64,000 bases of DNA from an uncultured Oscillospiraceae bacterium. Its GTDB lineage: Bacteria; Bacillota; Clostridia; Oscillospirales; Ruminococcaceae. Positions 8,519 through 15,260 of this stretch are shown here, one piece after another. The number at the start of each line of letters is the position of its first letter. The stretch's first letter is position 1. Below the pieces are notes generated by a model. That model did no database searches and was not told the DNA's origin. It was given only the letters and a program-made list of their open reading frames with translations. Position numbers and translations under genes: made by a program. The DNA is taken from contig CAKTCT010000008.1 in NCBI GenBank assembly GCA_934539585.1, positions 19,735 to 83,734 on the forward strand. Direction: 5' to 3'.

Positions 8519-8668
8519 ATGAGGGTAAAAGTGACCTTGGCTTGCACGGAGTGCAAACAGCGCAACTACAACACGATGAAAAACAAGAAAAACGATCCCG
8601 ACAGACTGGAAATGAGCAAATACTGCCGTTTCTGCAAAAAACACACGACCCACAAGGAAACCAAGTGA
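8519..8668 (+). CDS. rpmG: 50S ribosomal protein L33
   Basis: This 49-residue protein is below the usual length cut-off. It begins MRVKVTLACTECKQRNY and ends with CRFCKKHTTHKETK, a normal zinc-binding L33 with CxxC pairs at residues 9-12 and 36-39. The ATG at 8519 follows AGGAGGTG. It is the first gene of the secE-nusG block, as in many Firmicutes. L33 sits near the E site of the 50S subunit. The four cysteines mark it as the zinc-dependent form, which zinc-starved cells may replace with a Cys-free paralogue; none is seen here. Confidence 0.95.
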   Translation: MRVKVTLACTECKQRNYNTMKNKKNDPDRLEMSKYCRFCKKHTTHKETK

Positions 8669-8687
8669 CGAAGAAGGGGGTACTCGC

Positions 8688-8939
8688 ATGGCAGAGCAAG
8701 TGGAGAAAAAAGCTCCCGAGAAAGCCAAACCTGCAAAGAAAAAAGACGGCTTTCTGAAAAAAGCGTCCCGTTTCTTCAAGGATTTGAGAAGTGAAGTCAA
8801 AAAGGTCGTGTGGCCTACCCGGAAACAGGTCTTCAAAAACACCGTGGCGGTTCTGGCCGCTATGGGCGCTGTTGGAGTCGTGATCTGGATCCTGGACGCC
8901 TTGCTTACCTTGTTGAGAGGGCTTCTGCTGGGCGCGTAA
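8688..8939 (+). CDS. secE: preprotein translocase subunit SecE
   Basis: The protein has 83 residues. A Lys-rich cytoplasmic N-terminus leads into the conserved amphipathic motif 'FKDLRSEVKKVVWPTRKQV' (about residues 30-48). A single membrane helix follows (about 52-75). This is the short single-span SecE of Gram-positive bacteria, which clamps SecY in the translocon. It lies 19 bases after rpmG and 48 bases before nusG, the conserved gene order. Confidence 0.95.
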   Translation: MAEQVEKKAPEKAKPAKKKDGFLKKASRFFKDLRSEVKKVVWPTRKQVFKNTVAVLAAMGAVGVVIWILDALLTLLRGLLLGA

Positions 8940-8987
8940 CCGCGTTCGGCCGTCCGTTTCCAAACGCTATTGTCGGAGGTTTCAAGT

Positions 8988-9512
8988 ATGGCAGAAACGC
9001 CAAAATGGTATGTAGTCCACACGTATTCGGGGTACGAAAACAAGGTTGCACAAAATATAGAGAAGGTCGTGGAGAACCAAGGGTTCGGCGACCTGATTTT
9101 TGAGGTAAAAATCCCCACGGAGACCGTCGTGGAGTATAAAAACGACAAAAAGCGGGAAGTGGAACGCAAAATTTTTCCTGGCTACGTTCTGGTCAAGATG
9201 ATCTTGACCGACGATTCCTGGTATGTGGTCCGCAATATCCGCGGCGTGACCGGCTTTGTCGGCCCCGCCAGCAAGCCCATTCCCCTCACCGATAAGGAGA
9301 TCGAGGATCTGGGCGTTGACGTTCGGACCGTCGAGGTGGATTACGCTCCCGGAAACAGCGTCCGGATCATCCACGGCCCTCTGGAAGGCTTCACCGGCCG
9401 GGTGGAGGAAGTGGATGTGGACAAGGACCTGGTGAAGGTCACGGTGTCCATGTTCGGCCGCGATACCCTTGCGGAGCTGCAGCTCGGCCAGGTAGAGCTG
9501 GTTCGGGACTAA
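8988..9512 (+). CDS. nusG: transcription termination/antitermination factor NusG
   Basis: The protein has 174 residues from the ATG at 8988, which follows GGAGG at 8975-8979. The N-terminal NGN domain starts with 'KWYVVHTYSGYENKVAQNIE'. The C-terminal KOW domain contains 'GNSVRIIHGPLEGFTGRVEE'. NusG binds RNA polymerase and links it to Rho or ribosomal S10. An upstream in-frame start at 8970 would add six residues but has a worse ribosome site. It sits between secE and rplK as usual. Confidence 0.96.
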   Translation: MAETPKWYVVHTYSGYENKVAQNIEKVVENQGFGDLIFEVKIPTETVVEYKNDKKREVERKIFPGYVLVKMILTDDSWYVVRNIRGVTGFVGPASKPIPLTDKEIEDLGVDVRTVEVDYAPGNSVRIIHGPLEGFTGRVEEVDVDKDLVKVTVSMFGRDTLAELQLGQVELVRD

Positions 9513-9643
9513 CTCTTAGGCAAACACATCGAATCGTCCGTTACGGACGGCTTTCAGATTGGAATACATCCGTTCCGATTTGAATGTGGGAGGAACGGAA
9601 AGACCGTTCCGCCAGTCACCACGTTATTTTGGAGGTGCTTATC

Positions 9644-10069
9644 ATGGCTCAGAAAGTTACAGGCTACATTAAGCTTCAGATCCCCGCCGGTAAGGCAACG
9701 CCCGCGCCCCCCGTCGGCCCCGCCCTCGGTCAGCACGGCGTCAACATCATGGCGTTCACCAAGGAATTCAACGAGCGGACCAAAAACGAAATCGGCATGA
9801 TCATCCCTGTGGTCATCACCGTTTACGCCGACCGCACGTTCTCCTTCATCACCAAGACCCCTCCCGCGGCTGTGCTCATCAAGAAGGCCGCCGGTCTGGA
9901 GACCGCTTCCGGCGAGCCCAACAAGAAAAAAGTTGGCAAGCTCACCAAGGAACAGGTTCAGAAGATCGCCGAAACCAAAATGCCCGACCTGAACGCCGCC
10001 AACATCGAATCCGCTATGCGGATGATCGCCGGCACCGCTCGTTCCATGGGCATCGAGGTCGTGGAGTAA
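9644..10069 (+). CDS. rplK: 50S ribosomal protein L11
   Basis: The protein has 141 residues, the normal length, starting MAQKVTGYIKLQIPAGKA with the conserved 'PPVGPALGQHGVNIM' (about 21-35). L11 binds 23S rRNA at the GTPase-associated centre and is needed for the stringent response. The start ATG at 9644 follows GGAGG at 9631-9635. The frame is open upstream to 9584 but that extension is not L11. The 131-base gap after nusG contains short inverted repeats (CCGTCCG/CGGACGG type) but no clear promoter, so read-through from nusG is expected. Confidence 0.97.
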   Translation: MAQKVTGYIKLQIPAGKATPAPPVGPALGQHGVNIMAFTKEFNERTKNEIGMIIPVVITVYADRTFSFITKTPPAAVLIKKAAGLETASGEPNKKKVGKLTKEQVQKIAETKMPDLNAANIESAMRMIAGTARSMGIEVVE

Positions 10070-10128
10070 CCCCCCGATCTGTGGGAGGAACATTCCGCTA
10101 TCAACCACTTTAAGGGAGGATATTTGTT

Positions 10129-10821
10129 ATGAAACACGGAAAAAAATATACGGATAGCCTCAAAGCCTTCGACCGCAGCAACCTGTTTGAAGCGCCCGAG
10201 GCTTTGGAGACCGTTGTAAAGACTGCAAAAGCCAAATTCGACGAGACCGTTGAGGTCCACATCCGCCTGGGCGTTGACTCCCGCCATGCCGACCAGCAGG
10301 TCCGCGGCGCGGTCGTCCTGCCCAACGGCACCGGCAAAACCGTCCGGGTGCTGGTCATCTGCAAGGGCAACAACGTGGAAGCTGCCCAGGCTGCCGGCGC
10401 GGACTATGTCGGCGAGGAATATGTTCAGAAAATCCAGTCCGAGGGCTGGATGGACTTCGACGTGGTCATCGCTACCCCCGATATGATGGGCGTGGTCGGC
10501 CGTCTCGGTAAAGTCCTCGGTCCCCGCGGCCTGATGCCTTCTCCCAAGGCCGGCACCGTCACCCCCGACGTGGCCAAGGCTGTCACCGAAGCCAAAGCCG
10601 GTAAGATCGAGTACCGTCTGGACAAGACCAACATCATCCACTGCCCCATCGGCAAGGCTTCCTTCGGCGCGGAGAAGCTCCAGGAGAACTTCGACGCTCT
10701 CATGGGTGCCATCGTCAAGGCGAAACCCGCCACCGCCAAGGGCCAGTACGTCCGCTCCTGCGTGGTCGCCACCACCATGGGCCCCGGCGTCCGCATCAAC
10801 CCCACCCGCTACGGCGCGTAA
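10129..10821 (+). CDS. rplA: 50S ribosomal protein L1
   Basis: The protein has 230 residues, full length, with the signature 'GRLGKVLGPRGLMPSPKAGT' (about residues 124-143). L1 forms the mobile L1 stalk and in many bacteria represses its own operon by binding the mRNA leader. The ATG at 10129 follows AAGGGAGGA. It is co-oriented with rplK, 59 bases upstream. It is followed by a new promoter and the L10 leader. Confidence 0.97.
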   Translation: MKHGKKYTDSLKAFDRSNLFEAPEALETVVKTAKAKFDETVEVHIRLGVDSRHADQQVRGAVVLPNGTGKTVRVLVICKGNNVEAAQAAGADYVGEEYVQKIQSEGWMDFDVVIATPDMMGVVGRLGKVLGPRGLMPSPKAGTVTPDVAKAVTEAKAGKIEYRLDKTNIIHCPIGKASFGAEKLQENFDALMGAIVKAKPATAKGQYVRSCVVATTMGPGVRINPTRYGA

Positions 10822-10844
10822 TTTTGGATTTTTCCGAAAAAGGG

Positions 10845-10874
10845 TTGACAGTCCCCTGCGGGATGTGCTATAAT
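10845..10874 (+). promoter_or_regulatory. promoter of rplJ-rplL
   Basis: TTGACA (10845-10850) and a perfect TATAAT (10869-10874) with an extended TGC are separated by 18 bases. They start 24 bases after the rplA stop. Confidence 0.9.
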
Positions 10875-10880
10875 AAAAAG

Positions 10881-11019
10881 GCTGAAATCCTGAGACAGCT
10901 GGCGCGGTTTGCCGCTTAATGGAAGTGATTCCGCCCGCCGAGGAAGACGGAAAATGATGGTTATCTCTTTTTGAGAGGTTCATTTGCCCTTCCTGGTTGT
11001 CCGGGAAGGGCATTTTTAT
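10881..11019 (+). promoter_or_regulatory. L10 ribosomal-protein leader
   Basis: The leader between the rplJ promoter and the rplJ start contains the typical L10-leader elements: 'CTGAGACAGCTGGCG', 'CCGCTTAATGGAAG' and 'CCGCCGAGGAAG'. An intrinsic terminator hairpin ends it. In Firmicutes the L10(L12)4 complex binds such leaders and lowers expression of rplJL. Recognition is by pattern, not by a covariance search. Confidence 0.85.
10986..11019 (+). terminator. attenuator terminator in the L10 leader
   Basis: GCCCTTCC (10986-10993) and GGAAGGGC (11004-11011) form a perfect 8-bp stem followed by ATTTTTA, 30 bases before the rplJ start. It is the expected regulated terminator of the leader. Confidence 0.85.
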
Positions 11020-11045
11020 GCATTTGTTGCTGGAGGTGAAAAATT

Positions 11046-11549
11046 TTGCCAAGCGAGAAAGTTTTACTGGAAAAGCAGCAGGCGGTCGCTGACCTGAAGG
11101 CCAAGCTGGACAAGGCAGTTGCCGGCGTCCTGGTTGACTACAAGGGCATCGACGTCGCAAGCGATACCAAGCTCCGGAAAGAGCTGCGGGAAGCCGGAGT
11201 GGATTACAGCGTTTACAAAAACTCGATCATCCGCTTCGCCGTGGAGGGCACCCCCTTCGCGGACCTGGCCAAGCATCTGGACGGCACCACCGCTTTCGCC
11301 CTCTCTGAGGAAGACGCGGTCGCTCCTGCCCGGATCATCGCCAAGTACTCCAAGGACGTGAAGAACGGCTTTGACGTCAAGGCCGGCTTCGTGGAAGGCG
11401 AGATTCTGGATGTTGCAGGCGTCGCCGAGCTCTCTGCGATTCCTTCCAGAGAGGTCCTTATCGCCCAGGTTCTGGGCGGCTTCAACGGCGTTATCCGCAA
11501 TTTCGCCGTGGTCCTGGATCAGATCCGGGAACAGAAAGAGGCCTGCTAA
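11046..11549 (+). CDS. rplJ: 50S ribosomal protein L10
   Basis: The protein has 167 residues, normal for L10, beginning MPSEKVLLEKQQAVADLKAK. The start is a TTG at 11046, nine bases after GGAGG (11032-11036). No better ATG exists nearby. The N-terminal domain binds 23S rRNA and the C-terminal helix ('VIRNFAVVLDQIREQKEA') carries L7/L12 dimers. It is expressed from its own promoter through the L10 leader, with rplL 58 bases downstream. Confidence 0.96.
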   Translation: MPSEKVLLEKQQAVADLKAKLDKAVAGVLVDYKGIDVASDTKLRKELREAGVDYSVYKNSIIRFAVEGTPFADLAKHLDGTTAFALSEEDAVAPARIIAKYSKDVKNGFDVKAGFVEGEILDVAGVAELSAIPSREVLIAQVLGGFNGVIRNFAVVLDQIREQKEAC

Positions 11550-11607
11550 CGGCCGCGGCCTGAAACGGGCCGTCTGATAATTTCAAATGATATGGAGGTA
11601 ACTTACC

Positions 11608-11985
11608 ATGGCTTCTGAGAAAATTCTGGCTATGATTGAAGAAGTGAAGGCTCTGACCGTGTTGGAGCTCTCCGAGCTGGTGAAAGCTCTGGAGGAAGAA
11701 TTCGGCGTTTCCGCCGCTGCTGCTACCATCGCTGTTGCCGGTGGCGCTGCCGCTGCTCCCGCTGAGGAAGAGAAGACCGAGTTTGACGTTATGCTGACCG
11801 AGATCGGCGACGCCAAGACCGCTGTCATCAAGGCTGTCAAAGAGATCACCGGCCTGGGCCTGAAAGAGTCCAAGGAGATCGTTGACAACGCTCCTAAGGC
11901 TGTGAAGACTGGCGTTTCCAAGGCTGACGCCGAGGAAATGAAGAAGAAACTGGAAGACGCCGGCGCGAAAGTCGAGCTCAAGTAA
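11608..11985 (+). CDS. rplL: 50S ribosomal protein L7/L12
   Basis: The protein has 125 residues with the N-terminal dimerisation domain, an Ala-rich hinge ('AGGAAAAPAEEEKTEFDV') and the C-terminal factor-binding domain ('KIAVIKAVKEITGLGLKESK'-like; here AVIKAVKEITGLGLKESKEI). L7/L12 recruits translation factors to the ribosome. The ATG at 11608 follows GGAGG. A strong terminator directly follows, and rpoB/rpoC are not downstream as they are in many bacteria. Confidence 0.97.
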   Translation: MASEKILAMIEEVKALTVLELSELVKALEEEFGVSAAAATIAVAGGAAAAPAEEEKTEFDVMLTEIGDAKTAVIKAVKEITGLGLKESKEIVDNAPKAVKTGVSKADAEEMKKKLEDAGAKVELK

Positions 11986-12000
11986 GTTTTTTTCGAAGCA

Positions 12001-12035
12001 AACCCCTTGCTGTTTCGGCGGCAAGGGGTTTTTGT
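12001..12035 (+). terminator. intrinsic terminator after rplL
   Basis: AACCCCTTGC (12001-12010) and GCAAGGGGTT (12021-12030) form a 10-bp perfect stem followed by TTTGTTTT. It closes the ribosomal-protein block. Confidence 0.93.
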
Positions 12036-12044
12036 TTTGGCCGG

Positions 12045-12073
12045 TTGCGGATTTTCCGGTTTTGGTGTATGAT
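12045..12073 (+). promoter_or_regulatory. promoter of the NUDIX-patatin operon
   Basis: TTGCGG (12045-12050), a 17-base spacer and TATGAT (12068-12073) end 30 bases before the NUDIX ATG. Confidence 0.65.
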
Positions 12074-12103
12074 AGAAGGAGACTTTGGAAAGGCGGCGGC
12101 GGA

Positions 12104-12703
12104 ATGGAATGGTTGACAGAGCTGGACGAGGAGCTGCGGCCCCTGGGACCGGTTCCTCGGGAGGTCGCCCACCGGGAGGGTCGGCTCCACGGCGTGGTCC
12201 ACTGCTGGGTGGTCTCCCGGAGGGCGGGGGAGACCCGGGTGTGGTTCCAGCAGCGGGCCCATGAGAAGCGGGACTTTCCCGACTACTTCGACATTGCCGT
12301 CGGCGGCCACATCGACGTCGGGGAGTCCCGGGACGCCGCCGCTCTCCGGGAGATGGGGGAGGAAATCGGCCTGACGCCGGAGCCCTCCCGGCTGCGGTAC
12401 CTGGGGTACACCCGGGAGGACCTACGGGTGGGGGACTTCTTCGACCGGGAGGTGGGGTACGTCTACCTTTACGAGGACCCGGCGCCGGATTTCCACCCCG
12501 GGGAGGAGGTCTCCCGGATGATCTGGGTGTCCATGGAGGAGCTTGTCCGCCGGGAGGTGGAGGGCGCAGATGCGATCACCGCCCACAACGCCGACGGGAG
12601 CGCGTTTTTGACCGGGAAGGCCGACTGGTGCGTCCATCCCGGGGAGTTTGAGAAGGTTGTCCTGCCTGGATTGCAGGCGGAAGGAAAGGAGCGGCTGGAA
12701 TGA
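12104..12703 (+). CDS. NUDIX hydrolase
   Basis: The protein has 199 residues. A complete NUDIX box (GX5EX7REUXEEXGU) is present: 'GHIDVGESRDAAALRE' followed by MGEEIGL, at about residues 69-91. The order of features (an early 'EVAHREGRLHGVVHCWVV', then 'FDIAVGGH') matches the IPP-isomerase-like/YfcD branch of NUDIX proteins. The substrate cannot be assigned. The start at the ATG 12104 is chosen because the longer frame from 12032 would contain the promoter. Its stop overlaps the next start (ATGA, 12700-12703), implying translational coupling. Confidence 0.85.
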   Translation: MEWLTELDEELRPLGPVPREVAHREGRLHGVVHCWVVSRRAGETRVWFQQRAHEKRDFPDYFDIAVGGHIDVGESRDAAALREMGEEIGLTPEPSRLRYLGYTREDLRVGDFFDREVGYVYLYEDPAPDFHPGEEVSRMIWVSMEELVRREVEGADAITAHNADGSAFLTGKADWCVHPGEFEKVVLPGLQAEGKERLE

Positions 12704-13554
12704 AAACAGGATTGGTTCTGGAAGGCGGCGGGATGCGGGGGCTTTATACCACCGGCGTTCTGGATTGGATGCTGGACCGGGAGTTTACCCCGGATTACTG
12801 CATCGGCGTATCGGCGGGGGCCTGCCACGCCACTTCGTTTCTGTCCAGGCAGCGGGGGCGGAGCTTCCGCATCAATACGGCCTACCTGAAAAGCGGCCAG
12901 TACGTGGGGGTCCGGAACTTTTTGAAGACCGGTTCCATGTTCGGCATGGACTTCATCTTCGACGACATCCCCAACAAGCTGGACCTGTTCGACTACGACA
13001 CCTTCCTGGCCAGCCCCTGCGAGTTTTACGTGGGCGTGACCAACGTCTGGACCGGCAAGCCGGAGTACTTCCCCAAGGAGTCCCTGGACCACGACTCCAC
13101 GGTGATCCGGGCGTCGTCCTCCATCCCGGTGTTTGCGCCCATCGTGCCCTATAAGGGGAATCTTTACCTGGACGGCGGCACCTCGGACCCCATCCCGGTG
13201 CGGAAGGCCCTGGCCGACGGCTGCGACCGGGTCATCGTGGTGCTGACCCAGGACCGGAGCTTTGTCAAGGCGCCGGAGAAGTTCCGGGCCGTGTACACCC
13301 GGCTCTACCGGAAGTATCCCCGGATGATCGAGACCCTGGACCGGCGGTATCAGGTCTACAACGAGACCCGGGAGTTTGTTTTCCAGCTGGAAAAAGAGGG
13401 CAAGGCCCTGGTGGTGGCCCCGGGGAAGCCGGTGGACATCAGCCGCTTCGAAAAAGACCCGGAAAAGCTCCGGGCCCTGTACGACGAGGGAATGGCCGAC
13501 GCGGAAATGGTCCTGGGGAACAGCGACTGGATCAAGCCGCTATCCCAGAAGTAA
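12700..13554 (+). CDS. patatin-like phospholipase
   Basis: The protein has 284 residues. It has the glycine-rich oxyanion loop 'LVLEGGGMRGLY' (5-16), the nucleophile elbow 'GVSAG' (about 36-40, Ser38) and the catalytic 'DGGTSDPIP' Asp (about 158). Together they define a Ser-Asp dyad patatin hydrolase. It is cytoplasmic by sequence, with no signal peptide. It is the usual bacterial YjjU-type length. It overlaps the NUDIX gene by 4 bases and its 3' end overlaps the convergent gene at 13540 by 15 bases. The lipid substrate is unknown. Confidence 0.88.
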   Translation: MKTGLVLEGGGMRGLYTTGVLDWMLDREFTPDYCIGVSAGACHATSFLSRQRGRSFRINTAYLKSGQYVGVRNFLKTGSMFGMDFIFDDIPNKLDLFDYDTFLASPCEFYVGVTNVWTGKPEYFPKESLDHDSTVIRASSSIPVFAPIVPYKGNLYLDGGTSDPIPVRKALADGCDRVIVVLTQDRSFVKAPEKFRAVYTRLYRKYPRMIETLDRRYQVYNETREFVFQLEKEGKALVVAPGKPVDISRFEKDPEKLRALYDEGMADAEMVLGNSDWIKPLSQK

Positions 13555-13878
13555 GTAGACCAGAGCCAGGATCAGGGTCCGGTCCCCGCCGTCGTTGATG
13601 AGAAGAAGCAGAAGGAGCAGGAGCAGCACCGTCTCGCCGTCTAAATTCAGCCGGTCCAGGATGCCCTGAAAGGGCGGAACCGGGGTCGGATTTGGTGGAG
13701 GCGGGGCAGGCTTCGGCGGCCTGGGCGGCTCCGGAGGCAGGGACGGGGCGGTCATGCGGTTGGTCTGCTCCACCCGCTGCCGGGCCTTGCGCTGCATCTC
13801 CCGGACGCGCTCCGCCGCTTCCCGCTGCATGGAGGAAATCTCCGACGGGGAGTAGCCGCTGCGGTTATTGGAGGCCAT
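13540..13878 (-). CDS. small proline-rich hydrophobic-tail protein
   Basis: The protein has 112 residues. A polar helical N-terminus ('PSEISSMQREAAERVREMQR') leads into a proline-rich stretch (about residues 46-70). The C-terminus is very hydrophobic, with a Leu run ('ETVLLLLLLLLLINDGGDRT') and a second short Leu-rich segment. The ATG at 13878 follows AAAGGAGG. It is the last of three tightly packed minus-strand genes. The pattern 'LLLLLLL-NDGGD-LLLALVYLLL' resembles short uncharacterised proteins of endospore-forming Clostridia. I infer a membrane-associated protein and cannot name a function. Confidence 0.65.
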   Translation of the reverse strand: MASNNRSGYSPSEISSMQREAAERVREMQRKARQRVEQTNRMTAPSLPPEPPRPPKPAPPPPNPTPVPPFQGILDRLNLDGETVLLLLLLLLLINDGGDRTLILALVYLLLG

Positions 13879-13896
13879 GGCGGGCCCTCCTTTCCC

Positions 13897-14301
13897 TTAG
13901 CGGTCGCCCAGCAGGCCCTGGAGAACGCCGCTTTGCTGTAACACCGGCAGCAGGCTCATGAGGTGGAGAATCCGGATGGCTTCGTCCACCTTGTGCCGCC
14001 GTTCCTCCTTGAGAAGAGGCCGTAGGGACCGGAGAAAGGCGGTGCTGGGGGTCTCGGCCCGGGCCTGCTGCATCAGCTGCCGGATCCGCATCAGGTCCGC
14101 GGGGTTGATGGAAAAGCCTTCTCCCCCGGAGGGAGGCGGGCTGCCGCCCAGTCCCGCCAGAAGGCCGGAAAGGTCCCCGGAGGGCGGGGCAGGCGGGTCG
14201 TCTCCGCCGGTCAGGCCCAGGGCCTTGGCCATGTCCTGAATCTGCTTCATGCCTTCCTCGCTGCCCAAAATCTCCTGGACCTTGGAGGTCAGATCGTCCA
14301 T
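13897..14301 (-). CDS. uncharacterised small protein
   Basis: The protein has 134 residues. The helical N-terminus ('LTSKVQEILGSEEGMKQIQD') is followed by a Gly/Pro/Ser-rich linker (about 33-65). A helical C-terminal region follows ('FLRSLRPLLKEERRHKVDEA', 'HLMSLLPVLQQSGVLQGLL'). There is no signal peptide. The ATG at 14301 has an AGGAG site. It is the middle gene of a three-gene minus-strand cluster (gaps of 18 and 35 bases). I do not recognise the family. Confidence 0.7.
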   Translation of the reverse strand: MDDLTSKVQEILGSEEGMKQIQDMAKALGLTGGDDPPAPPSGDLSGLLAGLGGSPPPSGGEGFSINPADLMRIRQLMQQARAETPSTAFLRSLRPLLKEERRHKVDEAIRILHLMSLLPVLQQSGVLQGLLGDR

Positions 14302-14336
14302 GTTTCCGGCTCCTCCCTTCCCCGGCGGGGCCGGGA

Positions 14337-14597
14337 TTACTTGCTGTGCTCCGCCTGATTGATGAAGTTTTGCAGGACCTGTTTGGCCTGGGGCGTGTTG
14401 ATCAGCTGCTGGGCCAGCTTGGGATTGTTGACCAGCTGCTGCATCCTGGCGGCGTCGTTGGGAGCCATTTTCTGGAAAAGAGCGTCGTACTTGCCGGCTT
14501 CCAGCTGGCTTTGAAGGACCTTGGGGTCCGTGCCCAGACGTTTGCCGATCATGGCGAGAATTTTTTCGGTATTGGGGTTCTTGGGGTCCATGGCCAT
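14337..14597 (-). CDS. uncharacterised small helical protein
   Basis: The protein has 86 residues from the ATG at 14597, nine bases after an AGGCAGG site. An upstream TTG at 14606 would touch that site and is less likely. The sequence is helical and Gln/Asn-rich in the middle ('AARMQQLVNNPKLAQQLINT'), with the pattern 'MIGKRLGTDPKVLQSQLEAG' early. There are no membrane segments. It is the first gene of the three-gene cluster and shares helix and Gln features with the second. Function unknown. Confidence 0.7.
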   Translation of the reverse strand: MAMDPKNPNTEKILAMIGKRLGTDPKVLQSQLEAGKYDALFQKMAPNDAARMQQLVNNPKLAQQLINTPQAKQVLQNFINQAEHSK

Positions 14598-14660
14598 GGG
14601 AATCAACCTGCCTTTCTGTCGCTGCCGCCCGGTCCGCCGGAATTTTTTTCGAAAAAGAGA

Positions 14661-14689
14661 TTGACGGAAGAACCGGGATACCCTATACT
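14661..14689 (+). promoter_or_regulatory. promoter upstream of the YfcE-like gene
   Basis: TTGACG (14661-14666), a 17-base spacer and TATACT (14684-14689) lie 60 bases before the ATG at 14750. Confidence 0.75.
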
Positions 14690-14749
14690 TATGTTACGGG
14701 AAGCCGCGTTATACCGGCCCTGTTGTGAGATTCAAGGAGGAGCCTTTTC

Positions 14750-15226
14750 ATGCGCGTTATCGTTGTTTCCGACACCCATCGGGATTTCCGGACGCTGCTC
14801 CGGATCGTGGACAAGCACCGGCAGGAGGCCGCGCTGTTCCTGCACCTGGGCGACGGCGAGCAGGAGGTGGAGGACGTGAAGAACCTCTATCCCGATCTGC
14901 CCATCACCTCGGTCCGGGGGAACTGCGATTTTTCCTGGGACACCCCCACCACCCGGGTGGTCACGGCGGGAAACGTCCGCATCTTCATGGCCCACGGCCA
15001 CGACCTGGGGGTGAAAAGCTCCACGGAGATGCTGGTCCGGCTCGCAAGGGAAAACGGCTGCCGCATTGCATTATATGGCCACACCCACAAGGGCGACACC
15101 CATTATGAGGAAGGAATTTACGTCATGAACCCGGGAAGTCCTTCCATGCCCCGGAACGGCTACGCCAGTTACGGCGTAATCGACATCACCGGCGGGGGGA
15201 TTGCCTCCTTTTTGGTGGAAATCTGA
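14750..15226 (+). CDS. YfcE/MJ0936-family metallophosphoesterase
   Basis: The protein has 158 residues. All metal-binding motifs of the calcineurin-like fold are in order: 'DTH' (8-10), 'HLGDGE' (about 32-37), 'VRGNCD' (about 55-60), 'MAHGHD' (about 80-85) and 'YGHTHKGD' (about 106-113). The length is typical for YfcE-type phosphodiesterases, which hydrolyse phosphodiester model substrates with Mn2+. The physiological substrate is unknown. The ATG follows AAGGAGG. lepA follows 34 bases after the stop, so co-transcription is likely. Confidence 0.87.
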   Translation: MRVIVVSDTHRDFRTLLRIVDKHRQEAALFLHLGDGEQEVEDVKNLYPDLPITSVRGNCDFSWDTPTTRVVTAGNVRIFMAHGHDLGVKSSTEMLVRLARENGCRIALYGHTHKGDTHYEEGIYVMNPGSPSMPRNGYASYGVIDITGGGIASFLVEI

Positions 15227-15260
15227 GCGCCTATGTCTGATAGAAACGGAGGACCTTTCT

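Noticed and set aside
8669..8687. tRNA-Trp between rpmG and secE, as in some bacteria
   Set aside because: The gap is only 19 bases.
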